Part shown: positions 27,782 through 36,466 of the stretch, one piece after another
How the letters are laid out: every line of letters starts with the position of its first letter
Numbering within the stretch: position 1 is the first letter of the stretch
Assembly: GCA_021324775.1 (NCBI GenBank)
Contig: JAJPIM010000001.1
Location: forward strand, 53,353 to 117,352
Direction: 5' to 3'
Length of the DNA stretch: 64,000 bases
From: Gemmatimonadota bacterium
GTDB taxonomy: Bacteria > Gemmatimonadota > Gemmatimonadetes > Gemmatimonadales > Gemmatimonadaceae
Translations under genes and position numbers: made by a program
The notes under the pieces: generated by a model
Database searches by the model: none
What the model was told of the DNA's origin: nothing
The model's input: only the letters and a program-made list of their open reading frames with translations

Positions 27782-29137
27782 TCAGTGTTTGTGGAAGATC
27801 CCGCCGATCTTCTTGATGAGGTTCCCGGCGCTGTTGTTCGTCGGCGGCGTATTGCCGTTCGAGTTGGGCGAGGCGTTCTGCGACGCCGCGGCCGCACGCG
27901 GGATCGCCGCGCCGTGCAGCAGCTTCCCGCTGGTCGCATCTACATAGTAGACGCGGAATTGGTCGGTCGATGCCGGGACGATCCGCCACGCGGTCGTTTC
28001 CAAATGACCGGCCTGCACGGCCGTGGTCAGCGTCGCGTTCCGCACATCGCCAACCATCCCCGAATCCCGCGCGACCTGTACCGCAGCCGGGAGATCGATC
28101 GGCAGGTCCGGCGGCAGCGCGCGGATGGTGGGAAGCGCGACGGGTTTGAGCTTCTGGATCTGCGGTCCGGTGGCACCGGCACCGCCTGTCATGACCTGCA
28201 GTCCCGCGCCATCAGTCGCTGAACGGAACGTATAGTTGATCTGGTACGGCGTCGATGCGGTGGCACTGGACGCCAGCGTCGCCTGGATCTGCGTGAGGAC
28301 GGCATCACCTCGCCATTGGTGCGCGTCGCTCAGCATCCCGTGCCCAGCCGCAAGCAGACTCGCAGGAATTATTCGCGGCGGGTCGGTCGCCACGTTGAGC
28401 GACGGCACCGACACTGGGGTCGCCGCGACGATGGGCGCCGGCGCCCGATGCGCCACCGCACCACGCGCGACGAAACCAACAATCACCACCGCCGCCGCGA
28501 TCCCGGCGCCGATGGCGGCCCACTTGGACCACGATGGCAGCTTGATCGCGGAGAGCTTGATCGCGGGGAGCTTGATCGCGGGCTGCGCCATGACCGGTGT
28601 CGCGGAGACGATAGGCGTCTGAATCGCGGCCACGGGAGTCACCGGCGTCGCCATCGGCCCCATCACACGATCGAGTTCGTTGATCAGCCGCGCGACGTCC
28701 TCCTTCCACCGTGTGTCGCTCAGCTCGAACGCATTCCGGCGAGACAGCTCGCGCAGATCCTCGGGCAACTCCGCCGGACCGAGCATCTTCGCGCCACCCA
28801 CGAGCACCGGAATCATCCGGAGCCCGGTACGCCGTAGCCCGCCCACCACTTCGAGCCGCACGAAATCGCCAGGATCGTCGATCCGCCGTTTGCCGACACG
28901 TCCCGTCCCTGCCCACCGCTTGCCCATGACGATGAGCAGCACCGCGCACCGCCCCACCGCGTCGTCCACGACCTGAATGAAGTCCTGGCCCGGACTGATG
29001 TGATCGATGTCGACGAAAATCCGCTGTGACCCGAACCGCGCCGTCAATGCGTCGTACAAACGCCCGACATGACCGGCGCTGTCATCGCGACGGTAGCTCA
29101 GGAAGATTATCGGCAGCGCGGACGGATCAGCGGACAT
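27782..29137 (-). CDS. TIR-domain membrane protein with extracytoplasmic PepSY-like domain
   Basis: 451 aa. Residues 8-150 form a bacterial TIR domain: IIFLSYRRDDSAGHVGRLYDAL, IFVDIDHISPGQDF, LLIVMGKRWAG and DDPGDFVRLEV, where Glu 96 lies where NAD-cleaving TIRs keep their catalytic Glu. A linker carries a triple AIKL(P/S) repeat (about 183-198), then a transmembrane helix (about 203-224) and a C-terminal domain predicted outside the membrane, ending in a PepSY-like strand set (TAWRIVP, FRVYYVDATSGKLLHG). The ATG follows GGAGGT. The second SLOG gene ends 48 bases upstream and the patatin gene precedes it, all on one strand. TIR activity here is unproven. Confidence 0.85.
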   Translation of the reverse strand: MSADPSALPIIFLSYRRDDSAGHVGRLYDALTARFGSQRIFVDIDHISPGQDFIQVVDDAVGRCAVLLIVMGKRWAGTGRVGKRRIDDPGDFVRLEVVGGLRRTGLRMIPVLVGGAKMLGPAELPEDLRELSRRNAFELSDTRWKEDVARLINELDRVMGPMATPVTPVAAIQTPIVSATPVMAQPAIKLPAIKLSAIKLPSWSKWAAIGAGIAAAVVIVGFVARGAVAHRAPAPIVAATPVSVPSLNVATDPPRIIPASLLAAGHGMLSDAHQWRGDAVLTQIQATLASSATASTPYQINYTFRSATDGAGLQVMTGGAGATGPQIQKLKPVALPTIRALPPDLPIDLPAAVQVARDSGMVGDVRNATLTTAVQAGHLETTAWRIVPASTDQFRVYYVDATSGKLLHGAAIPRAAAASQNASPNSNGNTPPTNNSAGNLIKKIGGIFHKH

Positions 29138-29185
29138 CGGGACCTCCGGCCAAGCGATCTGTCATGCAAATACCGATACGCGAAC

Positions 29186-31135
29186 TCATACGAGCGCCGG
29201 CGCCTTGAGTCGCGCGAACACTCGCCAGTTCAACACCTCGTCTCGCATCGTCTCGGCCGCATCTTCGGCGATGTTGCCGAGTGCTTCGAGTGTCAGTGGC
29301 GTGCTCTCGACGGTCTGGATCAGTGGCTCGAGCCGCTGCGTCATCTTCTCGGACCGCAGACACAGGTTCCAGAAATCTCCCTGGCTCAGAAACCCGTGGA
29401 CGCCCGTACCGATACCCGGCAGTAGAATCGCGACCGCCGCCGCGATCGCGGCCCACCCCATCCCCTTCGACAACCCCGCCTGGGTCAATGGTGTCCGCGT
29501 CCATAGTACTGAAGCGAAATCGGCCGCCGATAGTACCATCGCCCCCGCGAAGAGTACGAGCGCGAGGCGATGCAGCACCTTATGCACCCGGCGGTTACGG
29601 CGGCTCGCCCGCGTGTGATACGCGAGTTGTGGCTGGATGAACCGGTCCACGATGAGCTCCCGGCACACCGCCAGCCGCTCCGCCGTGAACACGATCGGGA
29701 ACAATCCCCCCTGCCGCGCGATCGCACGCGCATACCACCCCACCCACGCAATGCGCGGCGCTTCACCCTTGTCGTCGCCCACGTACCGCACGGCGCGCAA
29801 TGGCCGCCCAAGTGGCCACAGAAACGCCAGATATCGCAGCTGCTCCGCCAGCGACCGGCAATCGATCCAGCGATCGTGATAGTGCGCATGCACGGCACGG
29901 AGATACAGCAGAAAGTTCGCGAAGAGAATCAGGAACTCCGCGGTGGACCTTACTGCCGGCCCTGCGCCCGCGTCGGTCAGCCCGATCTGCGCGATGAGCA
30001 CCGCGATCACCGCCAGCGGCGCCAGCACGTACGGCGTCGTCGAGAGATCCCGGTGCAGGGTGCCGAATCGGTCGGCCAGCCCGTCCGCCCAGGCATACGG
30101 CTCACGAAGGAGTTGCGTGATCGGCTGCACGATTGCGGGTTCGAGTGGCGGTGGTGCGGACCACAGCGCATCCCAGCTCTTGCGAGTCTGGATCAGCCGC
30201 GCACGGCCCAGTGTCATCACACGCGGTCTGGGTGGCCAGTCGAGCGCAAACACGCCGACCACGGATGTGAACAACCCACCGATGCCCCACGATACGTGCG
30301 TCCGGAGATACTGCAAGAGTGGCCCGGTGACGCTCGGGCGCGCTGCGCTCCCGCTCGCCGGCAGGCTCGCCTTTGCCGGCACAGCCTGACGACTCGGCAC
30401 GTGGAACAACCGCCGCCACCACGGCCGCTTCACCGCGCCGGGGTCCGCGGGCGGAGGCGCGAGCAGATTCCTGACCACCGTGGCCAGATCCGATCCCGGG
30501 GGAAGACCGGCGACATCGTCGAGCTGCGCACCCACGGGATGCCGCGGATCGATCACCAGCACCGGCAATAACCAGGACCTGGCCTGATCTACCACCGCGG
30601 CTGTCCCCCCGGCTCCATCCGCCGGCGATTGATCCCAGATCGCGATCAGAAGATCGCTGTGCCGCAACACTGCCCGGCCCACCGCCGCGTACGCCGCCCC
30701 GCCGAGTTTCAGCCCCGGGGACCCATCGATCACCTGCACTGCTTCCGCCCGCCCCATCAACCGCTGGAATCCCGCACACGGATCTTCGGTCTCACCCCGG
30801 GCCGATCGCTGAAAACCAGCGGTGTAGATCTCGGGCAGGCACGGTAGCGGAACGTGAAGCGAATAGCCCAATTCGAGCGCTTCACTGGCCACGAGTTGGT
30901 CCGCGCCCTCCGCAAGCGGTGAGATCAACCGCAGCAGCGCCGTCGCCCCGTACACTTCGCTGTAGTCCACCGCTGCCTGCTCCGCCGCAGCGCGCACAGT
31001 GGCGAGCACCGCCCGCACCTGCGCGCGAAGCCCATCGAGATCGACGTTGGGTTCGAGCAGCCGGTTGAGCCGGTGTCCAGTGACGCCGACTCGAAGGGCA
31101 GGAATGGGACGAGGCGGGGTTACGACGGGCGGCAT
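29186..31135 (-). CDS. SLOG-domain protein with C-terminal membrane (SLATT-like) region, copy 2
   Basis: 649 aa. Same architecture as the protein at 22981: SLOG motifs ALRVGVTGHR, ISPLAEGADQLVASEALELG, AYAAVGRAVLRHSDLLIAIWD and GAGGTAAVVDQA, then a longer basic linker (PWWRRLFHVPSRQAVPAKA), four hydrophobic helices (about 368-385, 395-415, 518-545, 555-578) and the shared tail MRDEVLNWRVFARLKAPAL. An ATG at 31207 is possible, but the ATG at 31135 aligns TPPRPIPALRVGVTGHR with TPPRPYPAIRVGVVGHR of the paralogue. It lies between the patatin and TIR genes. Inferred role: nucleotide sensor coupled to membrane action. Confidence 0.78.
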   Translation of the reverse strand: MPPVVTPPRPIPALRVGVTGHRLNRLLEPNVDLDGLRAQVRAVLATVRAAAEQAAVDYSEVYGATALLRLISPLAEGADQLVASEALELGYSLHVPLPCLPEIYTAGFQRSARGETEDPCAGFQRLMGRAEAVQVIDGSPGLKLGGAAYAAVGRAVLRHSDLLIAIWDQSPADGAGGTAAVVDQARSWLLPVLVIDPRHPVGAQLDDVAGLPPGSDLATVVRNLLAPPPADPGAVKRPWWRRLFHVPSRQAVPAKASLPASGSAARPSVTGPLLQYLRTHVSWGIGGLFTSVVGVFALDWPPRPRVMTLGRARLIQTRKSWDALWSAPPPLEPAIVQPITQLLREPYAWADGLADRFGTLHRDLSTTPYVLAPLAVIAVLIAQIGLTDAGAGPAVRSTAEFLILFANFLLYLRAVHAHYHDRWIDCRSLAEQLRYLAFLWPLGRPLRAVRYVGDDKGEAPRIAWVGWYARAIARQGGLFPIVFTAERLAVCRELIVDRFIQPQLAYHTRASRRNRRVHKVLHRLALVLFAGAMVLSAADFASVLWTRTPLTQAGLSKGMGWAAIAAAVAILLPGIGTGVHGFLSQGDFWNLCLRSEKMTQRLEPLIQTVESTPLTLEALGNIAEDAAETMRDEVLNWRVFARLKAPALV

Positions 31136-31214
31136 GCGGGCGGGACGAGAATACGGATCGGGAGGGACCAATTTGCATTGGAGCCGCCGAGTTGCCCACA
31201 TGGGCACGCGACAT

Positions 31215-31300
31215 ACCCCGTGACAGATCTAAACAGATGTTGTGAGATATTCGTTAACAGTTTATATGACAACGCTATAAAGCGCCGCCTCCAGCACACC
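31215..31300 (-). promoter_or_regulatory. AT-rich promoter region for the SLOG/TIR pair
   Basis: This short AT-rich block stands out in GC-rich DNA. On the minus strand TTGTCA is followed after 17 bases by TATCTC, a weak -35/-10 pair pointing to the second SLOG gene. Several alternatives exist in the same block, so the exact promoter is uncertain. Confidence 0.35.
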
Positions 31301-31340
31301 ACGAACGGGACAGCGCCGCCCGTCGCACGGCACCAATTCG

Positions 31341-31370
31341 TCCCTGGTAGGGGCCGGTCGTGACCGGCCC
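31341..31370. repeat. Type A palindromic repeat, copy 3
   Basis: TCCCTGGTAGGGG then CCGGTCGTGACCGG, with one mismatch in the palindrome. It lies in the gap between the patatin and SLOG genes. Confidence 0.75.
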
Positions 31371-31495
31371 ATCGATGTCTTCGCAGCACCGTCGCCACCC
31401 CGTTATGCGACCCACACGGAGCAGACACTACCACCCAGCGGGGCTCTGATATCCCGTCTCCGAGGCCGCCAGCAACTGTGGCGGTCTCAGTCGCA

Positions 31496-32659
31496 TCATC
31501 CCAGGAATCCGGAGAAGTCGCTGGCCTCGACTTGGCGGCCTGCGGCCACGCCGATCGACCGCAGCGCCTCGATCCCGTCGACCGCGTCGAGCTTCTGCAC
31601 GAGATCCAACTGTAGCTGCGATAAACCCAGCGCGGTCAGCCCGGCCTCGCTCAGATCGGCGTCGTAGCGCAGATACGTGAACAGCGGGGGCACCGCCCGG
31701 GTCGCCTCGCCACCCGGAAGATCGATCAGGGTGCCGGCTTCCAGATCGATTGGATCACCTTTGCGGCACCGCCCGAACGCGCGGCACAGCAGATCCTGTT
31801 CGACCTGCGTCGCGGACAGAAGCGCATTCGGTATCGCCGCGGCGTTGTACAACACGTTGAGTTCGGCGGCCCGAAGGCCGGGCCGTGCATGCCGCACTCG
31901 CCCCGTCCCCACGGAGACGACGAGCATCCGGTCCGCGCCGGCCGGCCACCCGAGCTGGTACGGCAGCGCGGACGCCATGACGAACAACAGCAGCGCGGGA
32001 TTGTTGTACGGCGTGACGCCGCCATCCACGAACAGAAATCGCTCGGCCCCGAGTTGTACTTCTTCCGGCGGAAAAAACGTCGGCGCCGCGGTGCTCGCCC
32101 GGACGAGTTGCCAGAGCGGGATGCCGAGGTTGCAGTCGGCGCGCGCCGGATTGTTGAACTTCGCGCGCGGATTGTTCGACACGGGCCACGGCGAATCCGT
32201 CGTCGCATTCCGCATCACGACGAGGAGCAACGTCCGGAGCGCCGCTGTGCCCAGTGTGATGTCGGTCCGGCCCGCGCGCCGGTCTTCGTCGGTTAGAAAT
32301 CCGCGGAAAACGTCCCGCAGCCGGCTCGCGATGTGCGCGTCGTCGTACTTGTACCAGAACCGGCGCTCGAATCCGGCCTTGCTGAACATGTCGCGCACAG
32401 CGGCCAGCGCGATCTCCCGGATCTGCGCGACCGGCATTCCGAGCGCGAGACACGTCGCGAGAATCGCCCCGGTGCTCGTCCCCCCGATGAAATCGAAGTA
32501 GTCGGCGAGCCGGAACGTCTCATCGCGGCCCAGACTCTCTCGCAATACGGACTCGAGGCACCCGAGGATCTCGAGCGCCAGCAACCCGCGCACACCGCCG
32601 CCGTCGATCGCGAGCAGTCTCTTGGTCGGAGTCGCGAGCAGCTTGGCGTCGGGCGGCAT
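31496..32659 (-). CDS. Patatin-like phospholipase
   Basis: 387 aa, no signal peptide. It probably hydrolyses acyl esters of membrane lipids from the cytoplasmic side. The patatin set is complete: oxyanion loop DGGGVRGLL (Gly 20-25), nucleophile elbow GGTSTGA with Ser 62, and the catalytic Asp in VDGGVTPYNN (about 211). The overall shape resembles CapV-type patatins used as effectors in nucleotide-signalled phage defence, but also housekeeping patatins. It is first of three co-directional genes with the SLOG and TIR genes, though 360 bases and a palindromic repeat separate it from the SLOG start. The MFS gene ends 24 bases upstream. Confidence 0.88.
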   Translation of the reverse strand: MPPDAKLLATPTKRLLAIDGGGVRGLLALEILGCLESVLRESLGRDETFRLADYFDFIGGTSTGAILATCLALGMPVAQIREIALAAVRDMFSKAGFERRFWYKYDDAHIASRLRDVFRGFLTDEDRRAGRTDITLGTAALRTLLLVVMRNATTDSPWPVSNNPRAKFNNPARADCNLGIPLWQLVRASTAAPTFFPPEEVQLGAERFLFVDGGVTPYNNPALLLFVMASALPYQLGWPAGADRMLVVSVGTGRVRHARPGLRAAELNVLYNAAAIPNALLSATQVEQDLLCRAFGRCRKGDPIDLEAGTLIDLPGGEATRAVPPLFTYLRYDADLSEAGLTALGLSQLQLDLVQKLDAVDGIEALRSIGVAAGRQVEASDFSGFLG

Positions 32660-32683
32660 AGGCCGCCCTCAACCTAATGCATC

Positions 32684-34342
32684 CTAGTGCCCCTCGGCGG
32701 CCGCGGCCGACCGCTTCCCCGGCTTGCCCAGCAACAGAATCGCGGGTGATGCGATCACGAACGACAACAGGATCATCATCCAGGCATCGTTGTAGCTGAG
32801 CATCGACGCCTGCCGCATCACCATGCCGTCGAGCACGCCGAGCGCGGCGCGCTGCGCCTCGAGAGCCGTGTACCCGTGCGCAATGAGGCCGCCGGTCAGC
32901 GCGTGGAGCCGCTGCACCACGGCGGGGTTGTAGGGGTACACGTTCGTCAGCAAGTCGACGCGATGGAATTGGGTCTGCGACGTCACGTACGTGTTGAGAA
33001 TCGCGATCCCGAACGACCCGCCGAGCTGGCGCGCGAGGTTGATGAGACCTGACGCCTGCTGCGCATCACGGGGATCGAGAGCGCCGTACGCGACGTTGTT
33101 GATCGGCGTGAACAGAAACCCGAGCCCGAGCCCGCGGACGAGTAGCGCCGCACGCGCGTCGGGCTCACCGGCCGCCGTCGTCAGATGCCCGAGCCGCCAC
33201 ATCGCGACGAGGAAGATGGCGACGCCCAGCGCGATCAGGATCCGGCCGTCCACGAGGGGCCGCGCCCCGTTCAGCAACCGGCCGCAGATCAGCGCGGCGA
33301 GCGCGGTCGCCAGTCCGCCCGGCAGCAGCGCGAGCCCGGTCTCCGTCGGCGTGAAGTTCAGGATCGTCTGTGTGAATAACGGGAAGATGAAGACGCCCCC
33401 ATAGAGACCGAATCCGAGCGCGATGAAGAGGAAGATCGAGCCCGACAGTTGCCGGTTCTTGAGCACTCGGAAATTCACGATGGGATGCGGATTCCGCCGC
33501 GTCAGCTCCCACCATATCATCACCGTCAGACAGACGCCGGACAGCACCGCGAGGCGGGTGATCGTCTTGTCCTGAAACCAGTCGTAGCGCTTGCCCTCTT
33601 CGAGCACGTATTGCAGCGACGCCAGACCGACCGTGAGAAGCGAGATGCCGAAAATGTCGATCCCCTCCGGCTTGTGCTTCATCCACGGCGGGTCGTGCAG
33701 GAACGTGGTGACGAGGAAGATCGACAGCGCGGCGATCGGGATGTTGATGAAGAAGATCCAGTTCCACGTGTAGTTGTCGGTGATCCACCCGCCCAGCGTG
33801 GGCCCGAGGGTCGGCGCGACGATGATCCCGAGGATGAACAGCGCCTGCACCATGCCCTGCTGCTCGCGCGGGAAGACCTGCCGCAGCGTCGCCTGCGCCG
33901 TGGAGAGCAGCGCCGCACCCCCCGCCCCCTGCACCACGCGCCACGTCACCAGCTCGATGAGGCTGTGCGACGTTCCGCACAGGAATGACGCGACCGCGAA
34001 CAGCGTGATCGAGAACGTGAGATAGTTCTTCCGGCCGAACGTGGCCGTGAAGAATGCCGTCATCGGCAGGACCACGACGTTGGACAGGATGTAGCCCGTG
34101 GCCACCCACCCGATCTCGTCGAACGTCGCACCGAGGTTGCCGGCCATCTGAGGGAGCGCCACGTTCACGATCGTCGTGTCCAGCACTTCCATGATCGCGG
34201 CCGTGATCAGTCCGAGCAGGATCCACCAGCGGTACTGGTGGACGTCGGCATCGTCGGACGGCGCCGCGACTGGCGCCGCGGGACGGGCGGTCGCACGAAC
34301 CCCGGCGGCGGATGCGCCCACGGGCGCGACTTCAGTCGCCAC
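32684..34342 (-). CDS. DHA2-family MFS multidrug exporter (EmrB/QacA type)
   Basis: 552 aa with about 14 membrane helices. Proton-driven drug or metabolite export across the inner membrane. The DHA2 signatures are clear: LDTTIVNVALPQMAG in helix 1, WVATGYILSNVVVLPMTAF, the motif C stretch GPTLGGWITDNYTWNWIFFINIP, and a long polar N-terminus. The start is a GTG at 34342; the first 35 residues are Ala/Pro-rich and disordered. No membrane-fusion (EmrA) or outer-membrane partner lies beside it. It directly precedes the patatin gene on the same strand and may be co-transcribed with it. Confidence 0.92.
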   Translation of the reverse strand: MATEVAPVGASAAGVRATARPAAPVAAPSDDADVHQYRWWILLGLITAAIMEVLDTTIVNVALPQMAGNLGATFDEIGWVATGYILSNVVVLPMTAFFTATFGRKNYLTFSITLFAVASFLCGTSHSLIELVTWRVVQGAGGAALLSTAQATLRQVFPREQQGMVQALFILGIIVAPTLGPTLGGWITDNYTWNWIFFINIPIAALSIFLVTTFLHDPPWMKHKPEGIDIFGISLLTVGLASLQYVLEEGKRYDWFQDKTITRLAVLSGVCLTVMIWWELTRRNPHPIVNFRVLKNRQLSGSIFLFIALGFGLYGGVFIFPLFTQTILNFTPTETGLALLPGGLATALAALICGRLLNGARPLVDGRILIALGVAIFLVAMWRLGHLTTAAGEPDARAALLVRGLGLGFLFTPINNVAYGALDPRDAQQASGLINLARQLGGSFGIAILNTYVTSQTQFHRVDLLTNVYPYNPAVVQRLHALTGGLIAHGYTALEAQRAALGVLDGMVMRQASMLSYNDAWMMILLSFVIASPAILLLGKPGKRSAAAAEGH

Positions 34343-34508
34343 GGCTAGCCGCCGCGGCTAGTCGCCACGCCAGTCGCCATGCTCACCGCCCGCCCACTCT
34401 GGCCAGGCTACACCGGGCCCGGCCATCCCGCCCGGACGCGCTTCGCTCAGACATGCAGAATGCTAACGCGATTCCGGCCGGAGAAGTTCCCCGGTATTTG
34501 GGCCTGTA

Positions 34509-35126
34509 TCAGGCAGCCGCGTGACCCGGATATTGCTTCAGGATCGCGGACACCGACTGGTTTAACGCCTTCGCGTAGTCCTGCGTGTCGTCCGGTACAT
34601 CGGATTTCCCGACGCCGCGCCATAACAGTTTTTTGCCCGAGCCATCGAGGACGTCGATGATCACCGTGCCCTCCTGGTACTCAGTCACCTCGCGCTCGGG
34701 CCACCCGCCCCATGCCGCCCCCCAGCGCCAGCCACGCCATCCCCAGAATGGATAGCCGTAGTTGTAATCGGTCACTTCGAGCCGGCTCTTCGATCCGATG
34801 TAATAGGCCACCGTGAGGTCCGCCTCGCCGTCGCGCACATGCGTATAGCCCCGCTGCCCCAATTCGCGCTCGATGTCCAGGCGGACTTCGCGCCCCGTGA
34901 TCGAGTTCTCGAGCATCGGGTTGCGCTCCTCCGCGGCGTTCGCGACCGGATGGCTCATCGTCATCGGGAGGAAGCGAAATGTCCGCTCGGTCGACAGGTT
35001 CGCGTCCGGCGCGAGCGCGGTCCTGACCCGCACTTCATTGGACGCGCACCCAACTACTCCGGCCAGCACCAGCACCGCCACCAGCACTCGGCGCCCGCCC
35101 GGGAAAGCACTCTTGTCCTGAGACAC
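34509..35126 (-). CDS. DUF4136-family lipoprotein
   Basis: 205 aa. Signal peptide with lipobox (VAVLVLAGVVGCASNEV), then the DUF4136 pattern: early FRFLP strand, NSITGREVRLDIERELGQRGY, and DLTVAYYIGSKSRLEVTDYNY, followed by a Gly/Trp-rich segment (GYPFWGWRGWRWGAAWGGW) and a VIIDVLDGSGKKLLWRG strand. Members are envelope lipoproteins of unknown role. The GTG at 35126, six bases after AGGGGG, was chosen; the longer open frame upstream is an artefact. Confidence 0.82.
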   Translation of the reverse strand: MSQDKSAFPGGRRVLVAVLVLAGVVGCASNEVRVRTALAPDANLSTERTFRFLPMTMSHPVANAAEERNPMLENSITGREVRLDIERELGQRGYTHVRDGEADLTVAYYIGSKSRLEVTDYNYGYPFWGWRGWRWGAAWGGWPEREVTEYQEGTVIIDVLDGSGKKLLWRGVGKSDVPDDTQDYAKALNQSVSAILKQYPGHAAA

Positions 35127-35357
35127 GATATCCCCCTGGTCGTGATGTGATCGGCCGGTACTAACACCACGATTCGTGCCAGCCAGCCCTTCGCAACCAC
35201 CCGGTCGGCCGCGCCTGCTTTTACATCGTTCCACAAACCCACCCCCGGGCCGAAACCACATCCCGCCGCCCTGCGTAGGGGAAATCAGCAGCCCGGCGGC
35301 CACCGCCCGGCTCCGCCCGTTGCCGATCGGCCGAACTCCCTCTCGCAGGATGTCCTC

Positions 35358-35933
35358 ATGTCTCGCGCCCGCATGCGTGCCCCCGCCCTCGCCGCCGCCG
35401 CGTCTCTCGCGTGCCTGCTCGCCGCCACGCCGGCAGCCCACGCCCAGAACAATTTCGACCTCTCGGTTCACGCGAGCTCCGATGTGACGCCGGCCACTAT
35501 CGGCCTCCCGGTGTACCCTGGGGCCAAGCTGGCCGCGAAACACGGCGACGACAATGCCGCCTTCGACATCGGCTTTGCATTCGGCGACACCCGCCTCCGG
35601 CTGGAAGGCATTGGCTACGACAGCGACGACCCCCCCGATCGCGTCCTGGAGTTCTACCGCAAGGCGCTGTCCCGCTATGGCGACGTGCTGGAATGCGACC
35701 ACGGCCATGCCGTCGGCAGTCTCTCCGTCACGAGCAGCGGCCTGCGATGCTCCGACAAGGGGCGCCGCGAAGACCTGAACATCAATGGCCACTTCGATTC
35801 GTCGACGAGCCACGACCTTCGCGCCGGCTCACCCGAGGAATTCCGGATTGCCGGTGTCGACGGCTCCTCCAGCAAGTCGTCTCACTTCGTCATCATGTAC
35901 GTCAAAACGCCGAAGGACGCCGGCTCGAAATAG
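35358..35933 (+). CDS. Secreted hypothetical protein
   Basis: 191 aa. A clear Sec signal peptide (ALAAAASLACLLAATPAAHA, cleavage after AHA) is followed by VHASSDVTPATIGLPVYPGA, a segment shared with secreted proteins of soil bacteria, and a compact domain with two Cys (LECDHGH, GLRCSDKG) that may form a disulfide. YDSDDPPDRVLEFYRKALSRYGDV resembles the start of many envelope proteins that take a difference of terms. No catalytic motif. Function unknown. Confidence 0.72.
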   Translation: MSRARMRAPALAAAASLACLLAATPAAHAQNNFDLSVHASSDVTPATIGLPVYPGAKLAAKHGDDNAAFDIGFAFGDTRLRLEGIGYDSDDPPDRVLEFYRKALSRYGDVLECDHGHAVGSLSVTSSGLRCSDKGRREDLNINGHFDSSTSHDLRAGSPEEFRIAGVDGSSSKSSHFVIMYVKTPKDAGSK

Positions 35934-35998
35934 GTGCGCGGACCGCGACCACTTGCGGTAGGCGGGCTTGCCGTCCCTCTGCGGTGTGTGACCTGGGC

Positions 35999-36050
35999 GG
36001 CAGAGGCCGTCCGCGATCCGAAGGTCGCCCTGTTCAGGCAACGGCCCCGC
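35999..36050. repeat. Type B palindromic repeat, diverged copy
   Basis: The GGCCGTCCGCGATCCGAAGG block and the right arm AACGGCCCC are kept, while the left arm is altered. It lies in the gap after the secreted protein gene. Confidence 0.6.
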
Positions 36051-36156
36051 ACCGATGGAAACCGCCTCGGTTCTCCCTCGCCGTCCGCACCTTGCAACAC
36101 CCGGGCTCTCCCAGTACCGTGACCTGACTCCTGCCTCCCTCCACCCGGTCACGATC

Positions 36157-36456
36157 ATGCCCGCCTATGTCGTAGTGCAGGTCTCCGTCAACGACCCCGC
36201 ACCCTACGAGCGCTACAAGCTCCTCGCCCCACCCTCGATCACGAAGCACGGAGGCCGCTATCTGGTACGCGGCTCACCCGTCGAGACGCTCGAAGGCACC
36301 TGGCACCCGTCGCGCTTCGTCATCCTGGAGTTTCCCACCGCCGCCGCCGCGCGCACCTGGTGGAACAGCGAACACTACAAGCCCGCGAAAGCGATCCGCC
36401 ACGCCAGCGCCGACACGGAGATGATCCTCGTCGAGGGCATCGCGCCGATCCCGTAA
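36157..36456 (+). CDS. DUF1330 domain protein
   Basis: 99 aa. It matches the small dimeric alpha/beta-barrel DUF1330 family: MPAYVVVQVSVNDPAPYERY, GGRYLVRGSPVETLEGTW, RFVILEFPTAAAARTWWNS and a final MILVEG strand. The family resembles ABM/ferredoxin-like folds; catalytic role is not established. The ATG at 36157 begins the conserved domain; upstream codons translate the repeat element. The YjbR-like gene starts 11 bases downstream. Confidence 0.88.
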   Translation: MPAYVVVQVSVNDPAPYERYKLLAPPSITKHGGRYLVRGSPVETLEGTWHPSRFVILEFPTAAAARTWWNSEHYKPAKAIRHASADTEMILVEGIAPIP

Positions 36457-36466
36457 CACCCCGGCC

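Noticed and set aside
27782..32659. Canonical Thoeris system
   Set aside because: Thoeris ThsA has SIR2-SLOG (or a TM plus macro-type sensor) and ThsB is a soluble TIR. Here SLOG is fused to membrane helices without SIR2, the TIR protein is membrane-anchored, and a patatin is added. It is related only in parts.
31496..32659. CBASS operon
   Set aside because: The patatin resembles CapV, but no CD-NTase, Cap2 or Cap3 gene lies in the window.
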